NCBI RefSeq assembly: GCF_905475345.1
Contig: NC_066594.1
Span: 3,718,001 to 3,782,000 of the forward strand
Reading direction: 5' to 3'
DNA from: Vespula vulgaris
Taxonomy: Eukaryota; Arthropoda; Insecta; Hymenoptera; Vespidae
Length of the DNA stretch: 64,000 nt
Part shown: positions 13,901 to 23,788 of the stretch, piece by piece
How the letters are laid out: every line of letters begins with the position of its first letter
Numbering within the stretch: the first letter of the stretch is position 1
Program-made: the position numbers and the translations under genes
Notes under the pieces: model-generated
Told to the model about the DNA's origin: nothing
The model's input: the letters and a program-made list of their open reading frames with translations, nothing else
The model's database searches: none

Positions 13901-16485
13901 TCTTCGAGTTTCGTCAATGGAATCTTTTTGCTGACCTTGCATAGAATAAAAGTACTCGTTAATCATGGATAAATAAAAAGTTCATAAATTCGAGCTAATA
14001 TTATATTTTACCTTCTCGAATCGCGTTAAAAAGCGTATACCTTGCGGAGTTTCCCAAACATCGGCATAATTTTTCTCAATGATATCGCCAATGTTTTCTT
14101 TTAAATTATCTGTCTTCACCATAAACTCGTCATAGTCTGTATCAAATTCAAAATTTCTTGGATCCAAATAATCGTATGATTTATTCGTAGCTATTTGCTT
14201 AGCTTCTTCGAAAACCTTCATAGCATCTTCTAAAGCTAAAAAAATAAATATGACTGTATCTGCAATTAATTTTAATCGTATCGAAATATAAGCGTACATT
14301 CTCCTAGTAATAATCCTTCCATTCGTCTTTCGAACAAATTCTGATAATCTTCAATGAGATCGAACATTGTAAGAATCTTTCTGATTCTCGCACAAAAAGA
14401 ATCAAATCTTCCAAAAACGTGAGTTTCAGAAAAGGAAAATTCTTGTTCTGTCACGGCTGGTGAACATCGTACTAATCTGTATGTTTCTCTGTACGACCTT
14501 GAAAGAAGAACATATTTCTATTCTAAAAAAAAAAAAAACTAGAAATTTAATAATAGATTTCTTTCGAATGAGAAATAGAACAATTACTTGTTCAATCTTA
14601 AACAATGTTTTAATCTTGATCTAACAGCCATCCTGTCCTGACCCCAAATTGTTTCTCTTCCTCTTTTCGTGACGTAATCACGACAAGCGACTATCATTTG
14701 ATTAGTAATTTTGATCATTAACGAACTAGTTCGTTCTGAAGTATTATAAAATTTCGATACACTGTATATCAATCTTACAGTTTGCAGCAACGATATAAGA
14801 GAATCTTTCATTTTCACCTGAAATAATTAATCAAAATCGATGCTTTTTAGGAATCGGTTGATCATCGAATCTTTTTGGAAAGACCATCTTACGGGATCGT
14901 CGAGGTATAAACAGTGACAGCATTTTTCTAAGGCCTGAATAAACTTTGCGTTATCTTTTGCCTCGTTGTAGCAATAAGTCACTTCGTTTTCGGTGTCGAC
15001 CCAGTTTTTAATGTAAGCCGAGCGAACTACTTGCAAGCATAGAAGTGACATTCGCACTTCGTGATCCTGAGAACGAAATAAATTCGTTTATCATTAAATT
15101 ATCATTACAGATAAAACGTAAAGATATTAGTAAAAAAATATGGAACCTGTAATCGACAAACAAGTTGACTAAATTGCGCTCCTCTTCGTTTCCAATATTC
15201 CAATTCTTGTTGCGGTCCGGAATTATCGTTTTCTCTTTTAACTTGCTTACTCTCCGCCATGAAATCTTTTAATTTCTTTATCCATACTTTTACTCTTTCC
15301 TCGACTTTAGTGATGGCATTTTCTTGAGATATAAAAACTTTTGCTTCCTCAAAATTATGGACGTTTACCATTATATTTTGACCATCGTCGAATATACTTC
15401 CTTCCAAAGCTACGTCCTCGCATACTTTAAGAGAAAGTATTATTATATTTATTTCATATATATTTAAATAGTTGTCGAAATAAAAAAAAAGAAATCATTA
15501 CCTTTTAAAGCGCTGCAAAATGATCTAAGACCAGGCAACAAAAGAGTTTTTATCATCGGACAATCATCTTCTCCTTCTCCAATGGAATGTGCCAATGCTT
15601 CCATAAAAACATTTTCAACGACACGTTGAATCGATGGTACTATACCAATCTTCATAGTATCTATAATGCCTGTGTACAAATCCTTTTGAAATCCTTCTTC
15701 GGGTAGTTGTTTTGAAAGATTAATTCTAAGGAATAAATAAAGGAAATAGAATGTAGTTTTTACAACATTAATCAATATAAAAAAGTAAAGTAAATACCGA
15801 AACATATAAATACAGATTCCTGTACAAGGCACCTGCCAACCGTCGGTTAAAAAAAGTTTCTTTTTCGTTGCTTCTTTAGTTTCCTTTTGTAATTCTTTTA
15901 CTTTCGACATTGACGTATTTGGGGCGATTCGAGCACCTGTAGGTTTCGTTTGTACCTGTTAAACCGATGTTAATTCTAATCGTCATGTTACAAGCAATGC
16001 AACTTAGCGATTAGTATTACAAACGTGTAAACGTATAAATTTTACCGTATCAAGTGGACGAGAAGGTTCCATTTCAACGACCTCTTGATAAAACCAGACG
16101 AGAGTCGACCTCGTGTGAGGTAAAAACAATTGATTGATTTCGTCTAACATGTCGCCTTCGAAAACATGGTCCATTACCTCGTGACGTGTTAGCTGTGTCG
16201 CATCCATCAAAAGCTGAAAAGCAAATTCCAAACGAGGATCCATTTCTCCTCGTCTAGCCTTTCTCTCGCATTCTTCGCGGCGTTTCTGAAAAATATCGAT
16301 CATGAATTGTCAAAAAATTTAGATTAATCCTCTAATTTTATAGAATAAATAAATTAAGAAATAAATAATTGTTTGATTTTAATTTAAAATTCGACCTGAA
16401 GAACGTCACCAGAAAATTCATCTTCGCTTTCCTCCTCGGAATTGTCTGATCTATTTTGGACCATACCGGGTCCTTGGACAAACAT
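1..16485 (-). CDS. DNAH5/DNAH8: Axonemal dynein heavy chain, DNAH5/DNAH8 (outer-arm) family, 34 exons, C-terminus off the window
   Basis: This is the motor subunit of the ciliary outer dynein arm, an ATP-driven microtubule motor. Exons (high to low): 16485-16396, 16285-16046, 15955-15798, 15725-15502, 15424-15147, 15066-14893, 14817-14588, 14497-14298, 14235-14012, 13935-13760, 13681-13499, 13433-13035, 12970-12720, 12654-12406, 12322-12159, 12089-11829, 11761-11533, 11456-10783, 10704-9899, 9838-9631, 9562-9176, 9109-8937, 8845-8479, 8411-8217, 8147-8009, 7925-7649, 7564-7123, 7053-5696, 5621-2044, 1955-1729, 1652-1341, 1236-785, 658-364, 256-1. Phases agree throughout and the total is 13,876 nt (4,625 residues). 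Family length is about 4,600-4,700, so about 45 residues are missing past base 1. Four AAA P-loops are present: GPAGTGKT near residue 2012, GPTGAGKT near 2294, GEQGSAKT near 2635 and GVGGSGKQ near 2999. The ATG at 16485 is the first one after an in-frame stop. The family call rests on close remembered similarity to vertebrate DNAH5/DNAH8; the Drosophila relatives are kl-3 and CG9492. Which paralogue it is remains open. No disabling change was seen. Confidence 0.95.
1962..1989. repeat. Poly(A) run (poly(T) on the coding strand) in dynein intron 29
   Basis: A pure run of 28 A on the plus strand reads as a T run immediately before the acceptor TTTCTTTAG of dynein exon 30. It doubles as an unusually long polypyrimidine tract. 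Homopolymer length is prone to sequencing and assembly error. Confidence 0.9.
2044..5621 (-). CDS. DNAH5/DNAH8: Dynein heavy chain exon 29: AAA4, stalk with microtubule-binding tip, AAA5
   Basis: A single 3,578 nt exon, by far the largest, encodes about residues 2919-4112. AAA4 Walker A is GVGGSGKQS near residue 2999. The antiparallel stalk runs from about 3240 ([20 protein letters not shown]) to about 3520 ([19 protein letters not shown]). The microtubule-binding tip lies between, near [13 protein letters not shown] (about 3348). AAA5 then follows, with [37 protein letters not shown] and [20 protein letters not shown]. The donor used is at 2044 in phase 1 (GTAGGT), which restores family spacing before SVSMGQGQE in the next exon. 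Confidence 0.94.
5696..7053 (-). CDS. DNAH5/DNAH8: Dynein heavy chain exon 28: AAA3
   Basis: One 1,358 nt exon holds AAA3. Walker A is GEQGSAKT near residue 2635 and Walker B lies in [38 protein letters not shown] and [20 protein letters not shown] are typical dynein motifs. A charged segment ([19 protein letters not shown]) sits in the loop between AAA2 and AAA3, where family members vary in length. Confidence 0.93.
7123..7925 (-). CDS. DNAH5/DNAH8: Dynein heavy chain exons 26-27: AAA2
   Basis: Two exons (7925-7649 and 7564-7123) encode AAA2, a nucleotide-binding but usually non-hydrolysing module. Walker A is GPTGAGKTT near residue 2294. [10 protein letters not shown] precedes it and [34 protein letters not shown] and [17 protein letters not shown] follow. 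The exon junction falls in phase 2 within the family sequence HREMRMNP. Confidence 0.92.
8479..8845 (-). CDS. DNAH5/DNAH8: Dynein heavy chain exon 23: AAA1, principal ATPase site
   Basis: This exon carries AAA1, whose ATP hydrolysis powers the motor stroke in all dyneins. Visible are Walker A GPAGTGKT (near residues 2012-2019), [20 protein letters not shown], and Walker B within [17 protein letters not shown]. The P-loop is preceded by SMGGSPC where relatives usually have GGAPA, a conservative change next to the nucleotide site. The exon ends with FITM at donor GTAATA. The next exon (8411-8217) continues NPGYAGR and [20 protein letters not shown]. Confidence 0.93.
8937..11761 (-). CDS. DNAH5/DNAH8: Dynein heavy chain exons 17-22: tail end and linker
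   Basis: These exons encode roughly residues 1168-1993, covering the end of the tail and the linker (DHC_N2), which acts as the mechanical lever over the AAA ring. Visible family motifs are [110 protein letters not shown] and [14 protein letters not shown]. The join from exon 17 to 18 uses a GC donor (see findings). Exon 19 ends in phase 2 at 9899 and continues at 9838 to give [16 protein letters not shown]. Confidence 0.9.
11829..16485 (-). CDS. DNAH5/DNAH8: Dynein heavy chain exons 1-16: N-terminal tail
   Basis: Sixteen short exons encode roughly residues 1-1167, the tail (DHC_N1 region) that assembles with other arm subunits. The first exon carries an acidic stretch ([12 protein letters not shown]). 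Later motifs match the DNAH5/8 tail: [40 protein letters not shown] and [11 protein letters not shown]. Several exons have no ATG and are easy to miss: 13935-13760, 13681-13499 and 15955-15798. Exon 11 (13681-13499) reads in a different frame from the longer open frame that overlaps it; the correct frame contains [16 protein letters not shown]. Exon 6 ends at 14893 (donor GTAAGA), giving DDPVKMKDSL across the junction, which fits the family better than reading on. Confidence 0.9.
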
Positions 16486-17009
16486 GTTTAGATAAGTAAG
16501 AACCGACAGGTGATCGTGCTCGAGTATCACTATTATGACGACTGAAATCGGAAAGTTTTGCTGGATAGGCGAGGGTTCGAAGGAAAGGGTGGGTTAACAG
16601 TATCACTATTTCGTGTCTGGCACCACCCTTCTACGTATCGTTCGTGTCTTTAACGTGGGAACTTCCTCGCGATTCTACCTTTACCAGTCGATATTACAAC
16701 GTGTTTTTTCTCGCAGCTAAATTTACACAATGAACTATTTGCAAATGTACTTGGTTGTGATTTTTCTTATTTACAAATAGGTGAGCTTAAATATTTGAAC
16801 TTTTGTTCTCATTAAATTCATTCAATATTAATAAAGTGAATATCTTATTAGTAATTCTTGCTCGGTAGAAATAAAAAATTGTTTTTAACGTTGCTCTCAT
16901 TGATATATACGTGAGCTTAAAATAATATATAACTTTGCCTGAAATCTTGAATAGAAAGGTCAACATTTTTTTTTTAATAAATTTCTTTACATTTTTCTTA
17001 ATTGTCTAT
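16486..17009. other. Dynein 5' flank, no gene seen
   Basis: This stretch lies upstream of the dynein start codon on the minus strand and should contain its 5' UTR and promoter. An in-frame stop occurs about 100 nt before the ATG. I see no convincing TATA element or other open reading frame. The duplicated block begins just beyond it. Confidence 0.5.
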
Positions 17010-18980
17010 AAAATCAAATAATATTGCATTATTTCAGGATTATCTGTAGTTTGCATTTATAGAAACTATTAATTCTTAATGAACCGGTTTTATATTGAAT
17101 TATAAACAAATTCCTGAATTAAATAAATTGTGTGATGCAATTTTTTATATGAAAAATTAAAAAACGCTACTAAAACAAATTTTTTATCTTTGAGTAGAAT
17201 CTTGAAAGTAGAATAAAGTGCATATATTTCTTATCGATATATATGTCTTTATATTAAGCTATATTAATATATCGTCATATTTTCCTTTCATGAAGAAACG
17301 ATTAATTATTTGTAAAATATAGAGCGTGCTGTAATAATATTACATGAACCGTGATTAATAACTAAACATAACTATTGATGGCCTTATGATACCATAATAT
17401 ATATCGTACTAACGTTAAAATGCACGATTTTAATCAAAAGCAAATGCATTAAATAAATCGAGCTACTACACGATAAGCATAACTCGGATTAGAAAGTTAT
17501 CTGTTACTAACATCGAATAATATACTCACGCCACATGTTATATGTACGTAAAACACGTAATATTCTACAGTATTTTCTTTTGAATAACATACGAACGATA
17601 TGACCTATGTATGGAAGTGTAATTTTGAACGACGATTTGTACATATCTGTAGCACGTAAATACACTTGTGAATACATATTCCCTCTACGCAAATTGCTGA
17701 CCTATCTCAACTTTATTACGCTCTTCGTTGCATGCGATCGCATTAAAATTTAGCACTTTGTTCCTGTTCTTTAGATAACGTTTAAAGAAAGGAGATCCAC
17801 TATGAAAGTTCGTAAACAAAACTCGTTCGAAAAGTTTTGCTGAAAAAGTTACGTTTACTTTAACGTTTACGAGATAAGTATTTAATTTCTATAAAACTGT
17901 TGCGAATTCTATTTCGTTACTCAATTAGTATAGTCATGCAATAGTTCTACGTAAAATAAATTCGTTGATAATATAATACAAGTCATTAAATCAATTGAAT
18001 GATAACTATTTTAATATCTAATTGAAAAGAAACATAATTAATTTATTAACTTTCTTACTTTCTTGTCTATATTCTTAATTATTGCTTACTCTGGCTTCTT
18101 CCGTGGTTTCGGACATGTCAACAATTTTTTTCGTCGTCCCAGAGCAGAGGAAATCGTCAGAACGATGTACGTCCTTATGCAACTTGCACAGTAATGCGAC
18201 ATTAACTGCGTATCTAAGCCTTACTGCTTGCCCTATCTCTCCCTCTTTGTCTTTCCTCTTCTCCTCCTACCACTCTTACGTATTCTTCTTTTACATTAAA
18301 ATTATAATTAATAAATCAAACAGATCATCTTTTTATTTGCCAACTTTAATATTCGAATTAAGCTGTCGAGATTTTTTATACTTTTTATTTCATCAAAGCG
18401 AACTATTGAAAATAAAGAAAAATAAAAGAAAAAGTAATTATGCAAATTAGGTATGTATTTTTGCAAAAGAGAAAGATTATTCGATATAATCGGATAATAA
18501 ACGATATTATCGATGACAGAAGATCGTAAATTAGGCATTTTTATATCGGAAATCATTATAAATATACAAAGAAGTTGGTAATGGTTGAAAGCGTGTATTG
18601 ATTAAAGCTAAAGTATTGACTAATGGCTGGCTGGTAGACTAAACCAGCAATTAGTACCACTCTGTATCAGGCCAAACACATTCGAGAGTAAATCCGTGTT
18701 TACGATGTATCCATATAAAGCTGGAGTTTGAATCCTATTTATATAGAGATTATGGTACAAGAACTGCTTTACTGTTCGACGAACATTTGAAAAAGGAATT
18801 ATTTAATTCGTATTCAAACATTCTATTCAAACATTCTATTAATCAACTTTTTAATATTCGCAATGCGATAATATTAATGATTATTCGAGTTTTAGGCTTT
18901 GGAAGTTAAAAAATCAAATTGTTTGTCAATTTATTCCAAAAAAATTAATCGAAGAAATTTTCATTAACACTTTATAATTT
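17010..18980 (+). repeat. Duplicated segment A1, decayed copy of 28.5-30.35 kb
   Basis: This segment is colinear and in direct orientation with about 28515-30350. The longest exact match I saw is about 24 bases around 17417-17440 and 28792-28816. Other anchors are AGTATTGACTAATGG (18611 and 29961) and GGTACAAGAACTGCTT (18754 and 30103). The copies differ by scattered substitutions and small indels. Where B has CG, A1 often has TG or CA, so A1 looks the more decayed. No open frame is shared. The left edge is estimated by eye to within about 50 bases. Confidence 0.85.
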
Positions 18981-18984
18981 GTCT

Positions 18985-19690
18985 TTAAAAAAAGAACAAA
19001 TTGTTCATAGGTATATAGAGCATATATATATATATATATATATATAGTTATCGAAGCTTGTAAAAAAAAAAAAAAAAAATCAAAACTATTATGTAGTTAA
19101 TTTTTACATGCACAAGGCATGGAACTGGTTATGGAAATATATGTTTTGTACCACCAAAGCAGATGTTCTTAGAAAGGGACAAGGACAAAGAGTAGTGGTA
19201 AGAAAGGTCAATTGTTCATTGAGTCTGGCGAACAATAGTAAGAGAGAGGAAAGGGAAAGAGACAAAGAAGAAAAGAGAAAGAAGAATCGTGGGATTAGTA
19301 GTAGCTATCAAATGAAATCTATGGAATCCCAAGTTCGTATATCTCATTCAATAGTGCTTTTAACTGCTTTCGTATAATTTTACACCGGATATCTATCCAT
19401 TGATGCATTTGTTGCATCAAGAATACATCGTTCATCCTTTTCGAGGAAGAAGCTTGTTTTCTTCCCCTTCGTTTCGTAGATGAAACGCATACGAGATGAA
19501 TTACAAATCGATATTTAAATAATTCGTCGTAAATTATTTAATAATTCATTAGGATTTTGACGATACATTTATCTTATATAATATTTTATTGTTTCTCAAA
19601 AGTTCTTGGACGATTCGAAAAGAATTTTATATAGTTCTTTTTTGAAGTATCAAGTACGTATATTTTTTTATTTATATAGTTCTTTTAATA
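18985..19690 (+). repeat. Duplicated segment A2, decayed copy of 55.8-56.6 kb
   Basis: This segment is colinear with about 55825-56595 in direct orientation. Anchors are GGACAAAGAGTAG (19188 and 56001), GAGTCTGGCGAAC (19221 and 56039), ACACCGGAT in A2 against GCACCGGAT in C, and AACGCATACGAGATGAATTAC against GACGCATACGGGGTGAGTTAC. A2 is more AT-rich than its partner. The 89 aa open frame at 19108-19377 is not matched in the partner's frames, so I do not call it a gene. An AT run (about 19022-19047) interrupts the alignment. Confidence 0.82.
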
Positions 19691-20094
19691 TTTCTATCTT
19701 TAAAATATCAATGTTTATGACTAATCGATATCTCTGATTATTTTTTTTCCTTCTTTTTCATCCAATCTTGGTGGATTTGCGCAGTGCTGCATTTTGTTTC
19801 ATTCATTTAACATATCGACGCTTTGGCGCTGATAGATAGTGCTTCTTTTCAGTAATACAGTATAACACTCTTTATACGCCTATTCATAGGGCGCGTGACT
19901 CTTACTAACACTAAAAGTAAGGTTAAGTTGCTCATTTCTGTTTTTTTAAGTATAGTTTATTGTTTGCAAATTCCATCCCACATCTTTATGTGATATTAAT
20001 AAAGTTGTTCCTTCGTTATTCCAGTTTAAATATACTTGAACCAGAATTATTATGTTGCCTTCGTTTTTGTTTCACTCTAATTGTCTAATTCAAG
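19691..20094. other. Spacer with nothing recognised
   Basis: AT-rich sequence between the duplicated block and the pseudogene pieces. I see no open frame, RNA gene or repeat that I can support. Confidence 0.5.
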
Positions 20095-20771
20095 ATGATA
20101 AAGAACAGTAAGTTGGATTATACATTTTGATTTTAAGTTATATGTAAAGTTAAAATTCTTTTATATTATGAAGCAGATACAGAGATGCTCAAATTACAAA
20201 AAGAAGAAATAAAAGATAAAGATAAAGAGGAAGAACCGGAAGTTTTGAAGAAACGATATTTTGGTTTTGTAAAAATGAAACATCAGGTTAAAAGATTGAT
20301 CAATGGGAAATTTGTATTTGATTGAATTATATAAGAGGATATATCAATTGATTACAACAATAAATATGAAGGAAGACACTATATATAATTTTTTAAATGA
20401 GGTAATCTTGCAGTTAATGATATAAAGATTTAGAAAGAAGATCTATTAGAACTATTATGAAGAACTATTAGAAAAACGATTTAGAGAAGTTGAGAACAAA
20501 CAAGAAAAGTAAGTACTTTAATAATTAAAAATAAGTAATTTAAATTTTAATTTAAATATTTTATAGTTTTAAAAACTATATTAATATACTGTTTTAGCTC
20601 TTGAAGAATAAGATTTAAAAAAAATGGATCATAAATGGTATAATCTCCATTAGTCTAAGAAGGCTCTTAATAGAAATAATTTAAAAAGATCAGCATATAT
20701 TTAAAGAGGAACATAATGAAGGAAGGAGATGTATTTCTCCCTATTTAAATATGATTCTGGCACCAGCATGG

Positions 20772-20840
<69 letters not shown>

Positions 20841-21315
20841 TTTTTATATTATACTTATCATGGTTCTAAAGGACATACAGTTATTAATTTTTTTTTTATT
20901 TTTTCAATGTATTAGCGCAGCAAGTTGAAGAAGAAGCTAATAAGTATCTGCACACATATTAAAGTAGTCTATTAATGGCTACAAAAAAGATAAAATATGA
21001 TTTGATATTGTTTCTTCTATTATACATAAGGAGACAAAAAATATATGAGCTCTTTAATTATCTCAGGTGAAGAAAATAAAGATTACAAACTGTAAAAACA
21101 TTGAAGTATCATTAAAATGAGATAATATACAGTTGATGAGGTATGTACTTAAAATATTCTTACAAGAGATTATTATAAAAGTCATTACTTTTTGTGATAT
21201 ATTATAGATAACTTAAGTTAAGTCCAAAAGATCCTAAAAGAGTTTGTCAAATTTAATCCACTTGTAATCACAGCCTGCATATTAACAATAAATGATGCAT
21301 TGTCTAGTTAAAGTA
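20095..21315 (+). pseudogene. Probable decayed multi-exon protein gene, family not recognised
   Basis: Several exon-like pieces on the plus strand keep plausible splice sites but contain stops. An ATG at 20095 (MIKN, donor GTAAGT at 20108) joins a lysine/glutamate-rich piece (TEMLKLQKEEIKDKDKEEE, then KKRYFGFVKMKHQ). A second piece reads YYEELLEKRFREVENKQE with donor GTAAGT. A third holds KKMDHKWYNLH, SKKALNRNNLKRSAYI and FKEEHNEGRRCISPY, broken by TAA/TAG codons and a frame change. Further pieces are QQVEEEANKYLHTY-stop and VKKIKITNCKNIEVSLK-TGA-DNIQLM (donor GTATGT), then LSPKDPKRVCQI before a stop. The stops fit C-to-T decay of CAA, CAG or CGA codons. A (TAA)n microsatellite lies in one intron. 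A real gene with other splicing is possible but less likely. Confidence 0.5.
20775..20840. repeat. (TAA)n microsatellite, about 21 units
   Basis: A nearly pure trinucleotide run directly after the CATGGTATAT donor-like site of the pseudogene piece. Confidence 0.95.
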
Positions 21316-21436
21316 TAAAATATTTTTATATTTATAAATAATACTAAATTTTTCTGCTTAAAAGTTATTAGAGATAATGAATTCATTTCTATAATCACAC
21401 TATTAACAATGTCATAGAACTATTTTTTTTTTATGA

Positions 21437-23224
21437 TCATGGCGCCGGTGCTGGTGGTAAAGTATATTTTCCATCAATTTTACATTCATCCTCCCAATTA
21501 TCAGGGATCATTGGTTCTAAGATTTTTATAAATTTATCTATTGGGCAAATCATGGCACATCCAGGTATAGTCATTGGATATGGCTTATGGCTAGTTGTAT
21601 TTCTTAAGAATACCTTTTATGGAAAAATGTATATAATTTTATAATTGTATTAACAGAAATAATATCTCTCTTTGCAATAATTACCTGAACATTCCAACCA
21701 TTGTCATCTTCATGAAGTTCTATCAGAGTCATAATGTTATATTCTGGCATTTGATCATGCCAAATGTGTAGTACATCAAGTAAAGTTACTACAGTACTGT
21801 CATGTCCTACATACATAAACATTTTTCTTGTTTCAGGATGTAAAGTTCCTTCTTTTTTGGCTATCATATCATAAACGATCTTTTTAAGCAATGGACCGCC
21901 TTTAAGCCTCTTAAGCATATCGTTATACGTGTTAAGTTTAAAATCGTACATTGTTAAGGGTAATAATTTATCAGGATAATATTTCTTAGTCCAATCAGGT
22001 AAAGTTAAATTCATTACTACCTAAAAGTAAACATTTTTATCTTATTAATAGTTTCTATACTTAACGCTAAACGAGGCAAAGTAACGCATATACAGTTCAT
22101 AATATTTTTTCTCACGAACCTCTGCTTTTAATGTACTGTACAATGAACTAACATCATCAGGAGATGCAATTGTCATGCCTGTTAAATTTGTTAATTCTTC
22201 GTAAAGTTGTTTATTTTCATTTTGCACATTTTGAACTTCCGGTAATTGCAATATAGTGTTACGCGCTTGAGCATATTTCGGGCATGTATTCCATATTAAC
22301 ATGAGCTAAAAATTCGTAAGATTATATAGAATAATCGATAAAAATTCATTAATATATATTAATGTATATCAGAAATAAAAGTGTCTTACGGTATCTTCCG
22401 AGCGTCTCTGATAAAATAATGTAACAGGCTGCCAAGGAAAATCAGCTTTGAAAGATTGCTCTTGAGTCGGTTTCCACAGTCCAGCTGCTTCTAACATAGC
22501 TGACATTTTAGTACGATCGACAGAGGTACATTGCAAATAAAATATATCAGGATTATAAGTCTGGCCCAAAAATTGATTATAACGTTGTCTTAAAAAGATT
22601 CCTTGATTATACTGATTAACTCGACCTAACTAGATTCGTAAAAACATAAGGACGTAATATTTACATGCTGCAAAATTCTAATAAAGAAAAAGCATAATAC
22701 TAATGAAAAAAAAAGTATTTTTACATTTGTTAATTGGCCCCAACCATATGGTTTCATGGTATCTGTCACATGAGGATCATTTGGATAAGTATCTTGGGGT
22801 GCACGTTCGCCATGACGCATGACCTAAAATTTGATAAAAACAATAGTACATTATATACATACACGTATGCACATAAATTGTTTTTTTGTCCATAGTAGAA
22901 TATAAACGATAATTTTTTTCTTATCGATAATGGTTCTTCGATAAATCAATTTAATTACATCTGTTACGTAAACGAGGCCACGTGGGCTTGCTCATCGTGG
23001 AACACGATATTCTACCTTATTGCCGATTCTTATCATTGATGATAAATGGATTAAGATGAGATTATATAGTGTATATGAAAACGCGAGTATAAAACTAATG
23101 TAAAAAAAAACAGAAAAAAATGTACAAAATTTTTTAATGGCCATAAAGAAAAAATATATATATATACATTTTCTTTTCATTTGTTGAAAAAAAAATATAT
23201 ATTTTTTCAACAAAAATAAAAACG

Positions 23225-23265
<41 letters not shown>

Positions 23266-23788
23266 TTATATTTAAAAATATATATATAACATGCGCGCGC
23301 GCACATATATATATAGCACACATATTTTTAACAAATTAATTTACGCGTATCACATAATAATCATTGCAATAACGATAAGAAAAGAATTAAATTGAGCACA
23401 TGTTTTTCATATCTCTAATTTCTTAATCTTCTAAGCATAATATTATCATGCTAAACTTACCACTATAACTAGACGCAAAGTATCTTCGTTAATTTCGTAA
23501 TTATGTGACGCTTCATTTTCTTTAACATCGCCACTTGAAACAGGAGATTCTGAAATATAAATAGGATTATTTTATAGAAATATGAAGTTATAAGAAAAGT
23601 AATTTGTACATTTTATAGTTTCAAGAATTACATTAGCATGATAACACAATTAAAATTCCTTGATGTTCGTAAACTCAACACAATTTCTTTTTAAATATAC
23701 AAAAAATAATGGTATGTGAAATAAAATTACCTAAAGTTAAATCTAATTTTAAAACACTCAAAAGAGTGAACAACAATAAAAAATTCAT
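21437..23788 (-). CDS. Acph-1: Histidine acid phosphatase, venom acid phosphatase Acph-1-like, complete, 7 exons
   Basis: A secreted or lysosomal histidine acid phosphatase that hydrolyses phosphate monoesters at low pH. Exons (high to low): 23788-23731, 23549-23461, 22823-22725, 22629-22390, 22305-22066, 22020-21685, 21613-21437; all phases agree and give 412 aa. Residues 1-19 form a signal peptide (MNFLLLFTLLSVLKLDLTL). The catalytic signature RHGERAP is at 52-58 (nucleophile His53), and the GHD with the proton-donor Asp is at 314-316. GWGQLTN, LRQRYNQF and a C-terminal CAMICPIDKF also fit the family. The tail ends in a proline/alanine run (LPPAPAP). The usual length is about 390-410 aa. 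The exon 5 donor is GTTAAG at 22065; the alternative GTATAG two codons on would put a stop in frame. Acph-1 is the honeybee venom allergen; venom expression here cannot be told from sequence. Confidence 0.93.
23227..23259. repeat. (AT)n microsatellite in acid phosphatase intron 2
   Basis: A pure TA run with further TATAT tracts around it (23150-23320). It inflates the longest intron of the gene (22824-23460). Confidence 0.9.

Noticed and set aside
19108..19377. 89-codon frame inside segment A2
   Set aside because: The homologous 56 kb copy does not preserve this frame, so the similarity is not protein-driven.
17010..19690. Processed retrocopy as the origin of the chimeric block
   Set aside because: Homology at the right-hand part continues past the GTGAGT donor into intron-like sequence, and there is no poly(A) tail or clear splice acceptor at the junction. 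A genomic event fits better.
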